A DNA stretch of 49,060 bases from Vallicoccus soli (GTDB lineage Bacteria; Actinomycetota; Actinomycetes; Motilibacterales; Motilibacteraceae): assembly GCF_003594885.1 (NCBI RefSeq), contig NZ_QZEZ01000010.1, positions 1-49,060 on the forward strand, given 5' to 3'. Every line of letters starts with the position of its first letter. The stretch's first letter is position 1. Made by a program: the position numbers and the translations under genes. Positions 34,276-42,807 of this stretch are shown piece by piece. Below the pieces are notes generated by a model. The model was not told the origin of the DNA. It saw nothing but the letters and a program-made list of their open reading frames with translations, and ran no database searches.

Positions 34276-34857
34276 GTGGCCGGGGCCGCCGTCGACCGCG
34301 TCGTGACGCTGCCGAACGCCCTGAGCCTGCTGCGCCTGCTCGGCGTCCCCGTCTTCCTCTGGCTCATCAGCGCCGGCCACGACGGCTGGGCGCTGCTCCT
34401 GCTCATGGCCAGCGGCTGGTCGGACTACGTCGACGGGTGGCTCGCGCGCCGCTGGGACCAGGTGACCCGCCTCGGGCAGCTGCTCGACCCCGTCGCCGAC
34501 CGGCTCTACATCCTCGCCGCCCTCTGGGGGCTGACCGCGCGCGGCGTCGTGCCGCTGTGGCTGGCCCTGGCCGTCGTCGGGCGCGACGTGCTCGTCGCCG
34601 CCGCGCTGCCGCTGCTGCGCCGCCGCGGCATCAGCGCGCTGCCGGTCAACTACCTCGGCAAGGCGGCCACCTTCAACCTCCTCTACGCCTTCCCCCTGCT
34701 GCTCCTCGCCGACGGCGACGGCGTGCTCGCCGCGCTCGCCGCGACCTTCGGCTGGGCCTTCGTGCTGTGGGGGACGGCGCTCTACTGGTGGGCCGGCGCC
34801 CTCTACGCCGTGCAGGCGCGCCGGGTGCTCGCCGGGCCGGTGCCGGCCGCGCCGTGA
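34276..34857 (+). CDS. CDP-alcohol phosphatidyltransferase
   Basis: This 193-residue membrane enzyme has a perfect family signature from D50 to D75: D50-x2-D53-G54-x2-A57-R58-x8-G67-x3-D71-x3-D75. About five to six hydrophobic segments are present. It transfers a CDP-activated phosphatidyl group to an alcohol such as glycerol phosphate or another polyol. It matches the place of PgsA2 (Rv1822). The exact acceptor cannot be read from the sequence. The sugar nucleotidyltransferase gene follows 10 bp downstream. Confidence 0.92.
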   Translation: MAGAAVDRVVTLPNALSLLRLLGVPVFLWLISAGHDGWALLLLMASGWSDYVDGWLARRWDQVTRLGQLLDPVADRLYILAALWGLTARGVVPLWLALAVVGRDVLVAAALPLLRRRGISALPVNYLGKAATFNLLYAFPLLLLADGDGVLAALAATFGWAFVLWGTALYWWAGALYAVQARRVLAGPVPAAP

Positions 34858-34867
34858 GGGGGCCGGC

Positions 34868-37363
34868 GTGAAGGCGGTGGTCATGGCCGGCGGCGAGGGC
34901 ACCCGCCTGCGCCCCATGACCGCGAGCATGCCCAAGCCGCTGCTGCCCGTGGTCAACCGGCCGATCATGGAGCACGTGCTGCGCCTGCTCAAGCGGCACG
35001 GCTTCCACGAGACCGTCGTGACGGTGCAGTTCCTCGCCTCGCTGGTGCGCAACTACTTCGGCGACGGCGAGGACCTGGGCATGGAGCTGCACTACGCCAC
35101 CGAGGAGGAGCCGCTCGGCACCGCCGGCAGCGTGAAGAACGCCGAGCACCTGCTGCGCGACGACACCTTCCTCGTCATCAGCGGCGACGCCCTGACCGAC
35201 ATCGACCTCACCGCGCTCGTCGCCTTCCACCGCGCCAAGGGCGCCCTCGTCACGGTCTGCCTCACCCGGGTCCCCGACCCGGTGGAGTTCGGCATCACCA
35301 TCGTCGACGAGGAGGGCCGCGTGCAGCGGTTCCTCGAGAAGCCGACCTGGGGCCAGGTCTTCTCCGACACGGTCAACACCGGCATCTACGTCATGGAGCC
35401 CTCGGTCCTCGACGAGGTGGCCCGCGGCGAGGCCCTCGACTGGTCCGGCGACGTCTTCCCGCGGCTGCTCGCCGCCGGCGCCCCCGTGTACGGCTACGTC
35501 GCCGAGGGCTACTGGGAGGACGTCGGCACCCACGACAGCTACCTCAAGGCGCAGGCCGACGTGCTGTCCGGGCTCGTCGATGTGGAGCTCGACGGCTTCG
35601 AGGTGTCCCCCGGCGTCTGGATCGCCGAGGGCGCGGAGGTCAGCCAGGAGGCGACGCTCGAGGCCCCGGTGTTCGTGGGCGACTACTCCAAGGTCGAGGC
35701 GGGCGCGGTCCTGCGGGAGAACACCGTGGTCGGCAGCAACGTCGTGGTGAAGGCCGGGGCGTTCCTGCACCGCGCCGTCGTGCACGACAACGTCTTCATC
35801 GGGCCCCAGACGAGCCTGCGCGCCTGCGTCGTCGGCAAGAACAGCGACGTCATGCGGGCCGCGCGGATCGAGGAGGCCGCGGTCATCGGCGACGAGTGCG
35901 TCATCGAGGAGGAGGCGATCGTCCAGGACGGGGTGCGCGTCTACCCGTACAAGACGGTCGAGGCCGGCGCCGTCGTCACCAGCAGCGTCATCTTCGAGAA
36001 CCGCGGGCAGCGCAGCCTCTTCGGCCCGCGCGGGGTCTCGGGCATCGTCAACGTCGAGATCACCCCCGAGCTCGTCGTGCGGCTCGCCGCCGCCTTCGCC
36101 ACCACCCTGAAGAAGGGCGAGGTGGTCGTCACCGCGCGCGACCACTCGCGCGCCGCGCAGGCGCTGACCCGGGCGGTCGTCGCGGCCCTCACCGCGAGCG
36201 CCATCGACGTGCACGACCTCGAGGCGGTGCCCGCGCCGGTCGCGCGGCTGGAGACCTCCCAGGGCCGCGCGGGCGGGGTCCTGCTGCGCACCACGCCCGG
36301 CCAGCCGGAGTCGGTGGACATCGCCTTCCTCGACGGACGGGGCGCGGACCTCACGCAGGCCGCGCGCCGCCGGCTGGAGCGGGTGTACACCCGCGAGGAG
36401 TACCGCCGGGCGTTCCCCGGCGAGATCGGCGACCTCGAGCTGCCCGCGCGGGTGCTCGAGGGCTACAGCCAGCACGTGCTGCGCACCGTCGACGTGCGCG
36501 GGGTCGCCGGGGCGGGCCTCAAGGTCGTCGTCGACACCGGCGGCGGCAGCGCCGCGCTCGTGCTGCCCTCGCTCCTCGGCCGGCTCGGCGTCGACGTGCT
36601 GACGATGAACAACCGGCTCGACGAGGCCGTCCCCACGCACCTGCCCGAGGCGTCGGCCGCCGCGCTCGAGCGGCTCGCGGCCATGGTGTCGTCCTCCGGC
36701 TCCTCCTTCGGGGTGCGCTTCGACCCGGTGGGCGAGCGCATCGCCCTCGTCGACGACGCGGGGCGGGTCGTCGACGACGACCGGGCGCTGCTCGTCGTGC
36801 TCGACCTCGTGTCGGCGGAGAACCGCGGCTGCACCGTGGCGCTGCCCGTGACGACGACGCGGGTCGCCGAGCGGGTCGCCGCCTTCCACGGCGTGTCCAT
36901 CGCCTGGACGACCACGTCGCCGGACGACCTCACGACGACGGTGTCCCGGGGCGGCGTCGTGCTCGGCGGCGACGGGCGGGGCGGGTACGTCATCCCCGAG
37001 TGCTCCGGCGGGCTCGACGGCATCGCCGCCTTCGTCCGGCTCTGCGGCCTCGTGGCGCGCACCCGGCTCGACCTCAGCGAGATCGACGCGCGCATCCCGA
37101 CGGCCACCCTGGTGCGGCGCTCCGTGCCCACCCCGTGGGCGGCCAAGGGCCTCGTCATGCGGTCCGTGGTCGAGGCGGCCGAGGGGCGCCCGCTCGACAC
37201 CACCGACGGCGTCCGCGTCGTCGAGCCCGACGGGTCGTGGGTGCTCGTGCTCCCCGACCCCGCCGAGCCGGTCACCCGGCTGTGGGCGGAGGGGGCCGAC
37301 GACGCGGCCACGGCGGGCCTGCTGGAGCGGTGGGGCGCGGTCGTGGAGCGCGCGGGCCGCTGA
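34868..37363 (+). CDS. mannose-1-phosphate guanylyltransferase-like protein with degenerate phosphomannomutase domain
   Basis: The 831-residue three-part protein has a nucleotidyltransferase domain (about 1-235; [11 protein letters not shown] at 8-18, [17 protein letters not shown]). Left-handed beta-helix hexapeptide repeats follow (about 250-370; [21 protein letters not shown]). The phosphohexomutase-like domain (about 380-831) has lost its chemistry. The TASHNP loop reads RTTPGQ (474-479, Ser to Thr and His to Pro), and the Mg loop DGDxDR reads DPVGER (619-624). It probably makes GDP-mannose or a related NDP-sugar, with a regulatory or structural mutase remnant (inference). Confidence 0.88.
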   Translation: MKAVVMAGGEGTRLRPMTASMPKPLLPVVNRPIMEHVLRLLKRHGFHETVVTVQFLASLVRNYFGDGEDLGMELHYATEEEPLGTAGSVKNAEHLLRDDTFLVISGDALTDIDLTALVAFHRAKGALVTVCLTRVPDPVEFGITIVDEEGRVQRFLEKPTWGQVFSDTVNTGIYVMEPSVLDEVARGEALDWSGDVFPRLLAAGAPVYGYVAEGYWEDVGTHDSYLKAQADVLSGLVDVELDGFEVSPGVWIAEGAEVSQEATLEAPVFVGDYSKVEAGAVLRENTVVGSNVVVKAGAFLHRAVVHDNVFIGPQTSLRACVVGKNSDVMRAARIEEAAVIGDECVIEEEAIVQDGVRVYPYKTVEAGAVVTSSVIFENRGQRSLFGPRGVSGIVNVEITPELVVRLAAAFATTLKKGEVVVTARDHSRAAQALTRAVVAALTASAIDVHDLEAVPAPVARLETSQGRAGGVLLRTTPGQPESVDIAFLDGRGADLTQAARRRLERVYTREEYRRAFPGEIGDLELPARVLEGYSQHVLRTVDVRGVAGAGLKVVVDTGGGSAALVLPSLLGRLGVDVLTMNNRLDEAVPTHLPEASAAALERLAAMVSSSGSSFGVRFDPVGERIALVDDAGRVVDDDRALLVVLDLVSAENRGCTVALPVTTTRVAERVAAFHGVSIAWTTTSPDDLTTTVSRGGVVLGGDGRGGYVIPECSGGLDGIAAFVRLCGLVARTRLDLSEIDARIPTATLVRRSVPTPWAAKGLVMRSVVEAAEGRPLDTTDGVRVVEPDGSWVLVLPDPAEPVTRLWAEGADDAATAGLLERWGAVVERAGR

Positions 37364-37386
37364 GCCCGTCGCCGCCGCGTGGCACG

Positions 37387-38346
37387 ATGGCGGCCGTGGT
37401 GCGCAGCGCGGGGACGGTCGACGACGCCGGTGGCGGCGGCGGTCGGGGTCCGGCGGCCCCACCGGCCCCGGCGTCCCCGCCACGCGGCCCCCGGCGCGAC
37501 GCGTCGATGTCGCTGCTGCAGACCCTCATGACCGACACGCTCGACGACGGGTACGCCGCCGCCACGGCGCGGGCCCGCGCCGCCGGGCGCCCCGCGGGCG
37601 GGGTGCGGGGCAGCGCGGTCCTCGTCGTCGGCCTGCTCGCCGTCGGGCTCCTGCTCGCCACGGCGGCGGTGCGCCAGCGCGACCGCGAGCGCGTGGGCAC
37701 CGGCACTGCGCTGTCCGCGGAGGTGCAGGAGCGCACGGCCGCCAACGACCGCCTCGCCGGGGCCGTCGCCGACCTGCGCCAGGAGCTCGCCGAGACCCGC
37801 GGGCGGGCCCTCGCGCTCAGCGGTGCGGGCACCGTGGCGGCCGAGCGGCTGGAGGGGCTCGAGGCGGTCACCGGCGTCGGGCCGGTCACGGGCCCCGGGG
37901 TGGTGCTCACCGTGGACGACGCGGAGGCCCCCGAGCCCGAGGTGGGGGAGGAGCCCGTCGTCGGCGCCTCCGACCCCGGGCGCGTGCGCGACGGCGACCT
38001 GCAGGACGTCGTCAACGGCCTGTGGCGCGCCGGCGCCGAGGCGGTGAGCATCGACGGGCAGCGGCTCACCTCGCTCACCGCGATCCGCAGTGCCGGCGAG
38101 GCCGTCCTCGTCGCCTACCGGCCCCTCACGCCGCCGTACGAGGTGGCGGCCGTCGGCGACCCCGCCGCCCTGGAGCAGCGCTTCCTCGACAGCGAGGCCG
38201 GGCTCGTGCTGCAGGCCCTCGAGGACAACTACGGCATCCGCTCGGACCTGCGGCGCGAGGAGGAGCTGCGGCTCCCGGGCGCGTCCGGCACGACCCTGCG
38301 GGTGGCCGCCGCGGCGGGGCGCGGCGGGGACGGGGGCGGCTCGTGA
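37387..38346 (+). CDS. DUF881 family membrane-anchored protein (first copy)
   Basis: The 319-residue product has a Gly/Pro-rich cytoplasmic N-terminus. The family segment MSLLQTLMTDTLDDGYAAA begins at residue 41, followed by one membrane helix (AVLVVGLLAVGLLLATAAV), a coiled coil (about 110-145) and an extracytoplasmic DUF881 domain (GVGPVTGPGVVLTVDDA through EAVSIDGQRL). DUF881 proteins flank the small basic protein in actinobacteria and are presumed envelope or division factors. Start alternatives are ATG 37387 (used) and GTG 37396, which lies 6 nt after CACGAT. It overlaps the next gene. Confidence 0.88.
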   Translation: MAAVVRSAGTVDDAGGGGGRGPAAPPAPASPPRGPRRDASMSLLQTLMTDTLDDGYAAATARARAAGRPAGGVRGSAVLVVGLLAVGLLLATAAVRQRDRERVGTGTALSAEVQERTAANDRLAGAVADLRQELAETRGRALALSGAGTVAAERLEGLEAVTGVGPVTGPGVVLTVDDAEAPEPEVGEEPVVGASDPGRVRDGDLQDVVNGLWRAGAEAVSIDGQRLTSLTAIRSAGEAVLVAYRPLTPPYEVAAVGDPAALEQRFLDSEAGLVLQALEDNYGIRSDLRREEELRLPGASGTTLRVAAAAGRGGDGGGS

Positions 38347-38663
38347 TCGCCGCCGCGGGGCTCGTGCTCGGCCTCGTGCTGGAGCCGACGGTGCCGCTGG
38401 CGCTGCAGCCGTACCTGCCCATCGCGGTCGTCGCCGCGCTCGACGCCGTCTTCGGCGGCCTGCGTGCGCTCCTCGACGGCATCTTCGACGACAAGGTGTT
38501 CGTCGTGTCGTTCCTGTCCAACGTCGTCGTCGCGGCGCTCGTGGTCTTCCTCGGCGACCAGCTCGGCGTCGGCTCGCAGCTCTCGACCGGGGTCGTCGTC
38601 GTGCTCGGGGTGCGGATCTTCTCCAACGCGGCCGCGATCCGCCGGCACCTGTTCAAGGCCTGA
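38343..38663 (+). CDS. sbp: small basic family protein (Sbp/DUF1290)
   Basis: This 106-residue membrane protein is of the small basic protein family found between two DUF881 genes (Rv1824 counterpart). Three to four hydrophobic segments are present. The conserved YLPIAVVAALDAVFGGLRALLDGIFDDKVF loop and an ARIFSN-like VRIFSNAAAIRRHLF end are clear. In Bacillus the family member sits with division genes. The GTG overlaps the upstream stop (GTGA). Confidence 0.92.
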   Translation: MIAAAGLVLGLVLEPTVPLALQPYLPIAVVAALDAVFGGLRALLDGIFDDKVFVVSFLSNVVVAALVVFLGDQLGVGSQLSTGVVVVLGVRIFSNAAAIRRHLFKA

Positions 38664-38669
38664 GCGCGC

Positions 38670-39476
38670 ATGGCGACGGACGAGGACGGCACGGCGGCGC
38701 CGGGCGGCGCCCCCGCGCCGCGCCCGACCGGCTGGGCGGCGCTGCGCCGCGCCGCCGGCGGGCGGCCCAGCGCCGGGCGGGTCACCGCGGCGGTGCTGCT
38801 GGGCCTGCTGGGCTTCGCGGTCGCGGTGCAGGTGCGCTCCACGCAGGCCGAGGGTCTGGAGTCGCTGCGCGAGGCCGACCTCGTGCGGATCCTCGACGAC
38901 GCCGCGGAGCGCTCGGCCCGCCTGCGCGCCGAGGCCGCCGAGCTGGAGGAGACCCGGCGCCAGCTCGCCTCGGGCACCGACGGCGCGCGCGCCGCCGTGG
39001 AGGAGGCCCGCCGCCGCGCCGAGGTCCTGGCGGTCCTCGCGGGCACGGCGCCGGCGACCGGCCCCGGCGTCGAGGTCGTCGTGCCCGACGAGGAGGGCGC
39101 CGTCGACGCCGACCAGTTGCTCGACCTCGTGCAGGAGCTGCGCGACGCCGGCGCCGAGGCGGTGCAGGTCGGCGGCGGCCCGGGCAGCGCCGGCGGACCG
39201 GTGCGCGTCGTCGCGCAGACCTGGTTCGTCGACGGGCCGGACGGGCCCGGGACGGTGGAGGTCGACGGGACGGTGCTCGCGCCGCCGTACCGGGTGCTGG
39301 CCGTCGGGGCCCCCGAGACGCTCTCGGCGGCCCTCGGCATCCCGGGCGGGGTGGAGGAGTCGCTGCGCCGGCGCGGGTCCGAGCCGCGGGTCACCGAGCG
39401 GGACGAGGTGCTCGTCGACGCGTTGCGGCCCCCGGCGGAGCCTCAGTACGCTTCGCCGGCCCCCGCGGGGGGCTGA
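38670..39476 (+). CDS. DUF881 family membrane-anchored protein (second copy)
   Basis: This 268-residue paralogue of the first DUF881 protein has one membrane helix (about 37-56, AVLLGLLGFAVAVQV). A coiled coil (ILDDAAERSARLRAEAAELEETRRQLA) and the DUF881 domain (GTAPATGPGVEVVVPDEE, DAGAEAVQVGG) follow. It corresponds to Rv1825, and the sbp gene lies between the pair. The ATG start is 6 bp after sbp. A structural role with Sbp is inferred only from conservation of the trio. Confidence 0.88.
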   Translation: MATDEDGTAAPGGAPAPRPTGWAALRRAAGGRPSAGRVTAAVLLGLLGFAVAVQVRSTQAEGLESLREADLVRILDDAAERSARLRAEAAELEETRRQLASGTDGARAAVEEARRRAEVLAVLAGTAPATGPGVEVVVPDEEGAVDADQLLDLVQELRDAGAEAVQVGGGPGSAGGPVRVVAQTWFVDGPDGPGTVEVDGTVLAPPYRVLAVGAPETLSAALGIPGGVEESLRRRGSEPRVTERDEVLVDALRPPAEPQYASPAPAGG

Positions 39477-39504
39477 GACGACCGGCGGCGGACGAGGTGG
39501 CGCA

Positions 39505-39894
39505 GTGCAGTACCCCGAGGACCTGAGGTACACCCCCGAGCACGAGTGGGTGCGCGCCGCCGGTGCGGACGAGCCCGTGCGGGTGGGGATCACCTCCTAC
39601 GCCGCGGAGGCGCTCGGCGACATCGTCTTCGTGACGCTCCCGGAGGCCGGCGAGGCCGTCACGGCGGGCCAGCCCTGCGGCGAGGTCGAGTCCACCAAGA
39701 GCGTGAGCGACGTCTACGCGCCGGTCAGCGGCACCGTCGTGGCGCGCAACCAGGCCCTCGACGCCTCGCCCGAGGTCGCCGGCACCGACCCCTACGGCGA
39801 GGGCTGGCTCCTCGAGGTCCGCCCCGAGGACCCGGCCGCCGTCGAGGGGCTCCTCGACGCGGCGGCGTACGCCGCGCAGCTGCCGCAGCAGTAG
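39505..39894 (+). CDS. gcvH: glycine cleavage system H protein
   Basis: This 129-residue lipoyl carrier has lipoyl-lysine K65 in EVESTKSVSDVYAPVSG. The family pattern YTPEHEWVR and GITSYAAEALGDIVFVTLPE is present, as is the late NPYGEGWL-like DPYGEGWLLEV. It shuttles the aminomethyl group between GcvP and GcvT. GTG 39505 starts just before the conserved QYPEDLRYT. It is separated from gcvP by four regulatory genes, as in mycobacteria; gcvT is outside the window. Confidence 0.95.
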   Translation: MQYPEDLRYTPEHEWVRAAGADEPVRVGITSYAAEALGDIVFVTLPEAGEAVTAGQPCGEVESTKSVSDVYAPVSGTVVARNQALDASPEVAGTDPYGEGWLLEVRPEDPAAVEGLLDAAAYAAQLPQQ

Positions 39895-39941
39895 GCCCCG
39901 CGCAGGGACCCCTGCCCGGCGCGGCGCCCGCGCGGGCGTAG

Positions 39942-39947
39942 TAGGTT
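39942..39947 (+). promoter_or_regulatory. -10 element of garA
   Basis: TAGGTT with initiation near 39954 gives a leader of about 109 nt that starts with the inverted repeat at 39961-39983. Confidence 0.5.
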
Positions 39948-39960
39948 CCTGGGCACCCTC

Positions 39961-39983
39961 ACCCTCGACGCGCGCTCGAGGGT
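39961..39983. promoter_or_regulatory. 23-bp inverted repeat in the garA leader
   Basis: ACCCTCGA-N7-TCGAGGGT is a perfect 8-bp inverted repeat just after the predicted garA start site. Its left half, ACCCTCGAC, is identical to the left half of a 23-bp inverted repeat at 41920-41942, upstream of the second merR gene. It could be a DNA operator or an RNA hairpin. Confidence 0.5.
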
Positions 39984-40062
39984 CGCCCCGGGGGAGACAG
40001 CCGACGGGCGGACCGAGCGCCCCCGACCATCGCCGCGGCCCCGGCCGCGGCAGGAGGCACCC

Positions 40063-40593
40063 ATGCCGTTCTGCACCCAGTGCGGGCACGCCAACAGCGA
40101 CGACAGCCGGTTCTGCAGCAACTGCGGGGCCCCGCTGCGCGCGGCCGCGCCGGACGCCACCTCGCGGATCCCGCTGCAGGGCGTGGAGGGCGACACCGAC
40201 CACGGCGAGCAGGCGGCCGCCGGCGGCATGTCGCCGGCGGACCAGGCGGCGGTCGACGCCCTGCCGGCGGGCTCGGCGCTGCTCGTGGTGCGGCGCGGCC
40301 CCAACTCCGGCAGCCGCTTCCTGCTCGGCGAGGACGTCACCACCGCCGGGCGCCACCCGGAGAGCGACATCTTCCTCGACGACGTGACCGTCTCCCGGCG
40401 GCACGCGGAGTTCACCCGCAGCGGCGGCTCGTTCGCCGTGCGCGACGTCGGCAGCCTCAACGGCACCTACGTCAACCGCCAGCGCATCGACGAGGTCGTG
40501 CTCGCCGGCGGCGACGAGGTGCAGATCGGCAAGTACCGCCTGGTGTTCTTCCCGAGCCAGCACGACGGCCCCGCCGCGGCCGGCCGGGCCTGA
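40063..40593 (+). CDS. garA: GarA/OdhI-like FHA protein with N-terminal zinc ribbon
   Basis: This 176-residue protein starts with a C4 zinc ribbon (C4, C7, C18, C21). A short linker contains DATSRI (31-36). The FHA domain follows (about 70-165), with R97, S111, R112, H114 and N133 of the phosphothreonine site. GarA/OdhI inhibits 2-oxoglutarate dehydrogenase and glutamate-metabolising enzymes in its unphosphorylated state and is switched by Ser/Thr kinases. In M. tuberculosis GarA the N-terminal motif is ETTS, and here the aligned motif is DATS. ATG follows CAGGAGG. Confidence 0.92.
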   Translation: MPFCTQCGHANSDDSRFCSNCGAPLRAAAPDATSRIPLQGVEGDTDHGEQAAAGGMSPADQAAVDALPAGSALLVVRRGPNSGSRFLLGEDVTTAGRHPESDIFLDDVTVSRRHAEFTRSGGSFAVRDVGSLNGTYVNRQRIDEVVLAGGDEVQIGKYRLVFFPSQHDGPAAAGRA

Positions 40594-40606
40594 GCCGGGG
40601 TCGGCG

Positions 40607-41350
40607 GTGAGCTCCGCGGTCCCGGCCCGGGCCGGCATGAGCATCGGCGAGGTGCTCGCGACGCTGCGCCCGGACTTCCCGGACGTGACGATCTCCAAGA
40701 TCCGCTTCCTCGAGTCCGAGGGGCTCGTGGAGCCGCAGCGCACGCCCTCGGGCTACCGGAAGTTCTCCCACGAGGACGTCCAGCGCCTGCGCTACGTCCT
40801 GACGGCCCAGCGCGAGCACTACCTGCCGCTGCGGGTCATCAAGGAGCACCTCGAGGCGCTCGACCGCGGCCTCGAGCCCGCCGGCCCCTCCGCCGGGCCC
40901 GGCCCGCGCGCGCCGCGCGCCGTCGCGCAGGGCGAGGGGCTGCCCGGGCCCGAGGCGTTCGCCCGCGGCGCCGACGAGCTGCGCCTGTCGCGCAGCGAGC
41001 TCGTCGAGGCCGCCGGCATCGACGGGCGCCTGCTGGACCAGGTGGAGTCGTACGGCCTCGTCGGCCCCCGCCCGGGCAGCACCCACTACGACGAGGACGC
41101 CCTGGTCATCGCGCGGACCGTCGCGCAGATGAGCGGGTTCGGCATCGAGCCGCGGCACCTGCGCCCGTTCAAGGCGGCCGCCGAGCGCGAGGTGGGGCTC
41201 GTCGAGCAGGTCATCAGCCCCACGCTGCGCCAGCGCAACCCCGAGGCGCGCGCCCGGGCCGAGGAGGCCTCGCGCGAGCTCGCGGCGCTCTCGGTCACCC
41301 TGCACGCGGTGCTCGTCAAGGCCGCGCTGCGCCCCCGCCTGGGGCGCTGA
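40607..41350 (+). CDS. ftsR: MerR family regulator FtsR-like
   Basis: This 247-residue protein has an N-terminal MerR winged helix: MSIGEVLATLRPDFPDVTISKIRFLESEGLVEPQRTPSGYRKFSHEDVQRLRYVLTAQR. A Pro/Gly linker and a C-terminal effector-like domain (about 118-247) follow. Its place directly after garA matches Corynebacterium FtsR (an activator of ftsZ) and Rv1828. It would bind an inverted repeat as a dimer. The GTG start is 13 bp after garA, so it is probably cotranscribed. Confidence 0.9.
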   Translation: MSSAVPARAGMSIGEVLATLRPDFPDVTISKIRFLESEGLVEPQRTPSGYRKFSHEDVQRLRYVLTAQREHYLPLRVIKEHLEALDRGLEPAGPSAGPGPRAPRAVAQGEGLPGPEAFARGADELRLSRSELVEAAGIDGRLLDQVESYGLVGPRPGSTHYDEDALVIARTVAQMSGFGIEPRHLRPFKAAAEREVGLVEQVISPTLRQRNPEARARAEEASRELAALSVTLHAVLVKAALRPRLGR

Positions 41351-41394
41351 GCGCCGCAGCCGCCCCGCCCCCGACCGGCGCCGCCGCCCGGGCG

Positions 41395-41400
41395 TAGGGT
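41395..41400 (+). promoter_or_regulatory. -10 element of the bifunctional nuclease gene (leaderless)
   Basis: TAGGGT lies 7 nt before GTG 41408. An upstream in-frame GTG at 41399 falls inside this hexamer and is unlikely to be the start. Confidence 0.6.
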
Positions 41401-41407
41401 GCGGAGG

Positions 41408-41884
41408 GTGAACCAGCTCGACGTCGTCGGTGTCCGGGTGGAGATGCCGTCCAACCAGCCGATCGTGCTGCTCAAGGAGACCGCGGGCGACCGCTACCTC
41501 CCGATCTGGATCGGCGCCGCGGAGGCGACGGCCATCGCGTTCGCCCAGCAGGGCGTCGTGCCGCCGCGCCCGCTCACCCACGACCTGCTGCGCGACGTGC
41601 TCGAGGCCGTGGGCCGCGAGCTCACCGCCGTGCGCATCACCGACCTGCGCGACGGGGTGTTCTACGCCCTGCTCGTGCTCAGCGGCGGGGTGGAGGTCAG
41701 CGCGCGCCCGTCGGACGCGATCGCGCTCGCGCTGCGCACCGGCAGCCCGATCTACGGCGCGGACGAGGTGCTCGGCGAGGCGGGGATCCCGATCCCCGAC
41801 GAGCAGGAGGACGAGGTCGAGAAGTTCCGCGAGTTCCTCGACCAGATCTCCCCGGACGACTTCGGCGAGGGCTCGCCGCACTGA
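41408..41884 (+). CDS. bifunctional nuclease family protein (DUF151)
   Basis: This 158-residue protein has the BFN/DUF151 core: LDVVGVRVEMPSNQPIVLLKE, YLPIWIGAAEATAIAFAQQG, PRPLTHDLLRDVLEAVG and a later VSARPSDAIALALRTGSPIYG. An acidic C-terminal tail follows. It corresponds to Rv1829. Plant and bacterial members have reported DNase and RNase activity. The conserved position between two MerR genes suggests a regulatory link that is not explained. The start is GTG 41408. Confidence 0.9.
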   Translation: MNQLDVVGVRVEMPSNQPIVLLKETAGDRYLPIWIGAAEATAIAFAQQGVVPPRPLTHDLLRDVLEAVGRELTAVRITDLRDGVFYALLVLSGGVEVSARPSDAIALALRTGSPIYGADEVLGEAGIPIPDEQEDEVEKFREFLDQISPDDFGEGSPH

Positions 41885-41919
41885 GCCGGCGCCGCCCGGG
41901 GGTGGGGCGGGCGGGTCGT

Positions 41920-41942
41920 ACCCTCGACCTGAGGTCGAGACC
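41920..41942. promoter_or_regulatory. 23-bp inverted repeat upstream of the second merR gene
   Basis: Perfect 8-bp arms CTCGACCT / AGGTCGAG (41923-41939) are embedded in ACCCTCGAC...GTCGAGACC. A TACCCT hexamer (41919-41924) overlaps the left arm. The left 9 bp equal those of the inverted repeat in the garA leader. It is a good candidate MerR-type operator, possibly for one of the two neighbouring regulators. Confidence 0.5.
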
Positions 41943-41970
41943 AGGGGCCGGCGACACGCCGCGCGCCTCG

Positions 41971-41999
41971 TTGACGCTCCTCGGGGGCGCCCGTAGCGT
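41971..41999 (+). promoter_or_regulatory. promoter of the second merR gene
   Basis: TTGACG (41971-41976), a 17-bp spacer and TAGCGT (41994-41999) make the best consensus housekeeping promoter in the window. It is about 100 bp before GTG 42106, and the inverted repeat lies 29-51 bp upstream of the -35. Confidence 0.65.
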
Positions 42000-42105
42000 C
42001 TCCGACCAGGGACGCCTCCCGTCGACGCCACCGTGCGCCCCCCCGCCCGAGCGGGGGAGCGGCACCACGGGACGTGGGACGTGCGGCGCGGAGACGGAGG
42101 TCGTG

Positions 42106-42741
42106 GTGGGCACGACGGGAGACCCCGGCGCGGGGCGCGGCGGCGCTGCCGCCGACGGCGCGCAGGACGACGCGGGGCGCTGGCAGGCGCGCCGCGCCGC
42201 GGGCGCGCAGGGCCTGCTGTTCGACGAGGACCTGCCCGACCTCAGCGAGGACGTCGGCTACCGCGGCCCGACCGCGTGCCGGGCCGCCGGCATCACCTAC
42301 CGCCAGCTCGACTACTGGGCGCGCACCGGCCTCGTCGAGCCCGAGGTGCGCACGGCGCACGGCTCGGGCAGCCAGCGCCTCTACAGCTTCCGCGACATCC
42401 TCGTGCTCAAGATCGTCAAGCGGCTGCTCGACACCGGGGTGTCGCTCCAGCAGATCCGCGCCGCGGTCGGGCACCTGCGCGACCGCGGGATCGACGACCT
42501 GGCGCAGATCACGCTGATGAGCGACGGGGCCAGCGTCTACGAGTGCACCTCCGCCGACGAGGTCGTCGACCTCGTCCAGGGCGGGCAGGGCGTCTTCGGC
42601 ATCGCCGTGGGGCGGGTCTGGCGCGAGGTCGAGGGCTCGCTCGCGCACCTGCCGGCCGAGCGCGCCGGCGACGAGGCCCCCGCCGCCCCGGGCGCCGACG
42701 ACGAGCTCTCCGCCCGGCGCCGGGCGCGCTCGGCCGGCTGA
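42106..42741 (+). CDS. MerR family regulator (Rv1830/ResR-like)
   Basis: This 211-residue protein has a low-complexity N-terminus, then GLLFDEDLPDLSEDVGYRGPTACRAAGITYRQLDYWARTGLVEPEVRTAHGSGSQRLYSFRDILVLKIVKRLLDTGVSLQQI, a MerR DNA-binding domain with an atypical start. A helical dimerisation region follows. It corresponds to Rv1830 (ResR), a paralogue of FtsR. GTG 42106 is chosen because GACGGAGG ends 5 nt before it. The tail is Ala/Asp-rich. Confidence 0.88.
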   Translation: MGTTGDPGAGRGGAAADGAQDDAGRWQARRAAGAQGLLFDEDLPDLSEDVGYRGPTACRAAGITYRQLDYWARTGLVEPEVRTAHGSGSQRLYSFRDILVLKIVKRLLDTGVSLQQIRAAVGHLRDRGIDDLAQITLMSDGASVYECTSADEVVDLVQGGQGVFGIAVGRVWREVEGSLAHLPAERAGDEAPAAPGADDELSARRRARSAG

Positions 42742-42779
42742 GGCCCGCGCGGCGCCTCGCGGCACCCCCGCGCGGCGGG

Positions 42780-42785
42780 TAGGCT
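42780..42785 (+). promoter_or_regulatory. -10 element of the gcvP transcript
   Basis: TAGGCT puts the start site near 42792, about 18 nt before the first pairing element of the glycine riboswitch. Confidence 0.55.
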
Positions 42786-42807
42786 CGGCGCCCGTACCCG
42801 CTGACGA

